Below are positions 10,299-12,029 of a DNA stretch of 12,029 nucleotides, piece by piece (position 1 is the first letter of the stretch; every line of letters starts with the position of its first letter). Position numbers and translations under genes: made by a program. Below the pieces are notes generated by a model. It saw only the letters and a program-made list of their open reading frames with translations. It was not told the origin of the DNA and made no database searches. The stretch comes from Ilumatobacteraceae bacterium (lineage in GTDB: Bacteria > Actinomycetota > Acidimicrobiia > Acidimicrobiales > Ilumatobacteraceae): positions 1-12,029 of the forward strand of contig JAENVT010000224.1 of the NCBI GenBank assembly GCA_016650435.1. Reading direction: 5' to 3'.

Positions 10299-12029
10299 AT
10301 GCTGTCCGGGCGTCAGGGCCTGTCGTCGACAATGGTCGGTCGCGCCGCGGCTCTTGCCAGATTGAGCGGCTTGGTCGAAGCCGTCGAGGTTGCCTCGTGC
10401 GACGGCCCCGAACTGGTGCTCGTGTCGGGCGAGGCAGGTATTGGCAAGACTCGGTTGCTGCGCGAGTTCATCACCCGCCTCCCGGGCACTGTCACGTCGA
10501 TCGTCGCTGCCGCCCAGCCCGGCTCGCTCGGCCGAGCCTTTGATGTTGTCAGCCAGCTCTGCCCAGCGGGTGGTGACCCCGCTCAGGACGTGCTACCGGC
10601 CATCACCGCTGCCGTCGCGGCCAGCACCGTGGTGCTCGTGATCGAAGATCTGCACTGGATCGATGCCGACAGCGCCTACGTATTGGAGCACATCGCCCAG
10701 CAACCATTGCCGCGCCTGGTGATCGTCGGCACGTACCGCCCCAACGACCTTTCTCGCCGCGCTCCGGGAGGCGAGCTGATCGGCCGGCTCGAACGGCAGC
10801 ATTCGGTCGAGCAGGTGCGTCTCGACCGGCTCGATCGTGGCGATGTGGCCACGATGCTCGGCGCGATCGATGGCGCGCTCCCCTCTTCGGCGGCCGTCGA
10901 TGCTGTGTTCAGGCGTAGCGGCGGGGTGCCTTTCGTGATCGAGGAACTGATTCGCTGTTGCGGATACGGCGCCTGTTCCGAGGACCTGCTGACTGTGCAA
11001 CTTCCCTGGTCGCTCGACGAGGCGGTCCGCCAACAACTCGCCGAGATGCCCGTGGCCGAGCGATGCGTTGTTGATGCGCTTGCGGTGTTCGGGGGCTCGG
11101 CAACCTTCGAACTGATTTCGGCGATCTCGGGACTTGACGAAGTGGATCTGTTGGTTGCGCTGCGCGAGCTCGTCGGTCGCTCGATCGTCGTTGAAGTCTC
11201 CGACGATCTCTTCTGGTTCACCCACGCGCTCACCGCCGACAACGTGTACCAACAACTGCTCGGTCGCGATCGCCGCCGACTACACGAGCGGGCGCTCGCG
11301 ACGCTGCGTTCGCAGTCAGGTGCTGACCACGCCTCGCTCGCTCGCCACGCGCAAGGTGCCGGCGCCTTCGACCAGGTTGCCGGAATCGCCCGTGAGGGCG
11401 CACCGCGCTACCTCGCCCGCGGCGCGTCGTTCCAGGCGTTGCGCTTGGCCAGCGACGGACTCGCCGAGGCACCCGACGATCCGCAGCTCCTCGGGGTTGC
11501 CACAGACGCTGCCTGGCGGTTGCAATTCGGCGCCGAGGCGATGGCATACGCGCGTCGCTGGCGCGCCGTCGCGGCGACCGACGTCGATCGCGTTGAGGCG
11601 ATGCGGTTCATCGCCCGGTTCCACCACGAGGAAGGCGCGTACTCCGATCGCGACGCAGCGCTTGACGCGCTGATCGAATTTTCGGCGACGCTGCCCCGCG
11701 GCCTGGCCCTCGGGAGGTCGATGGGGGCCGTTGCCCAGATCATGATGCTGGCCGAGCGACTGAGCGAGGCAATCGAATGGGCCGACCGAACCCTTACCGA
11801 AGCGCGGCGCAATGGCGACGAGTGGCTGATTGCCCAAGCACTGGTCGAGCGCAGCTCGAGCGTCCGCAACGGTGAGACCATTACCGGTTTGCAGCAGGCC
11901 CTGATCGAAGCGCGCAACGCCGCGAATGCCGTTGGTGATGGTGTGCTGGAATGTCGAGCGCTGAACAACCTGCTGACCTTCGTGTCGCCTCATTCCGAGA
12001 TCGGAGCTTGGGCGCGCACGGAACTGGCG
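10299..12029 (+). CDS. LuxR-type large ATP-binding regulator (LAL/MalT-like), C-terminus beyond window
   Basis: Signal-transduction ATPase of the STAND class. ATP-driven oligomerisation exposes a DNA-binding domain, normally a C-terminal LuxR helix-turn-helix, which is not in view. The visible 577 residues show the LAL start MVGRAAALARL (12-22), Walker A GEAGIGKT (44-51), and Walker B VVLVIEDLHWID (111-122). GTYRPND (144-150) then leads to the winged-helix and arm region (about 230-330; LFWFTHALTADNVYQQLL). From about 350 on, helical pairs suit TPR-like sensor repeats. ATG 10299 is preferred (TATCGT 7 nt before it); GTG 10254 and ATG 10332 are alternatives. The Walker A to B distance of about 60 residues is short for the family. 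No stop occurs before the right edge. Effector and targets are unknown; control of the divergent pilus operon is possible but unproven. Confidence 0.88.
   Translation, partial: MLSGRQGLSSTMVGRAAALARLSGLVEAVEVASCDGPELVLVSGEAGIGKTRLLREFITRLPGTVTSIVAAAQPGSLGRAFDVVSQLCPAGGDPAQDVLPAITAAVAASTVVLVIEDLHWIDADSAYVLEHIAQQPLPRLVIVGTYRPNDLSRRAPGGELIGRLERQHSVEQVRLDRLDRGDVATMLGAIDGALPSSAAVDAVFRRSGGVPFVIEELIRCCGYGACSEDLLTVQLPWSLDEAVRQQLAEMPVAERCVVDALAVFGGSATFELISAISGLDEVDLLVALRELVGRSIVVEVSDDLFWFTHALTADNVYQQLLGRDRRRLHERALATLRSQSGADHASLARHAQGAGAFDQVAGIAREGAPRYLARGASFQALRLASDGLAEAPDDPQLLGVATDAAWRLQFGAEAMAYARRWRAVAATDVDRVEAMRFIARFHHEEGAYSDRDAALDALIEFSATLPRGLALGRSMGAVAQIMMLAERLSEAIEWADRTLTEARRNGDEWLIAQALVERSSSVRNGETITGLQQALIEARNAANAVGDGVLECRALNNLLTFVSPHSEIGAWARTELA

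Overview
The window looks like the chromosome of a high-GC actinobacterium, probably a member of the Acidimicrobiia or a relative. The reason is its left half, a run of minus-strand genes that matches a conserved actinobacterial neighbourhood. In Mycobacterium tuberculosis the matching order is pgsA2 ... gcvH (Rv1826), garA (Rv1827), merR (Rv1828), bifunctional nuclease (Rv1829), merR (Rv1830). The assignment rests on remembered synteny and protein motifs, not on a database search.

Layout. Positions 1-3336, all minus strand and read right to left: CDP-alcohol phosphatidyltransferase, glycine cleavage H protein, zinc-ribbon/FHA protein (GarA-like), Rv1828-like MerR regulator, DUF151 bifunctional nuclease, and a second MerR regulator cut by the left edge. 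The last has its own promoter, a palindromic candidate operator and a proper Shine-Dalgarno. Positions 3360-3755 (+) hold a HIT-family hydrolase, divergent from the phosphatidyltransferase with only 23 bp between start codons. Positions 3752-4468 (-) hold an SRAP/YedK-type abasic-site protein whose stop overlaps the HIT stop.

Positions 4493-9823 (-) are a three-gene, overlapping, type IV minor-pilin operon (PilV-like, PilW-like, PilX-like). The middle gene is the most striking object here. It is a 1131-residue protein that starts as a class III prepilin, continues into a von Willebrand A (VWA) domain with an intact metal-ion site, and carries about 480 residues of tandem repeats inserted inside the VWA fold: a 16-residue Tyr-His series followed by eleven or twelve 'DGW' repeats of 32-39 residues. 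It ends in a possible SpaA-like prealbumin domain. It looks like a pilus-tip adhesin, an independent counterpart of PilY1 and of the VWA modular pilins of Gram-positive bacteria.

Positions 9824-10084 are a non-coding divergent control region rich in dyads: a sigma-28-like promoter facing the pilus operon, a near-perfect 22-bp palindrome, and a roughly 100-nt multi-stem structure ahead of the plus-strand genes. Positions 10085-10273 are a probable small basic protein. From 10299 to the right edge runs a large LuxR-type (LAL/MalT-like) ATPase regulator without its C-terminus.

A recurrent theme is initiation without a Shine-Dalgarno. Seven genes have a TANNNT hexamer ending 6-8 nt before the start codon, the geometry expected of leaderless mRNAs in Actinobacteria. 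In two of them the upstream gene's TAG stop is part of that hexamer.
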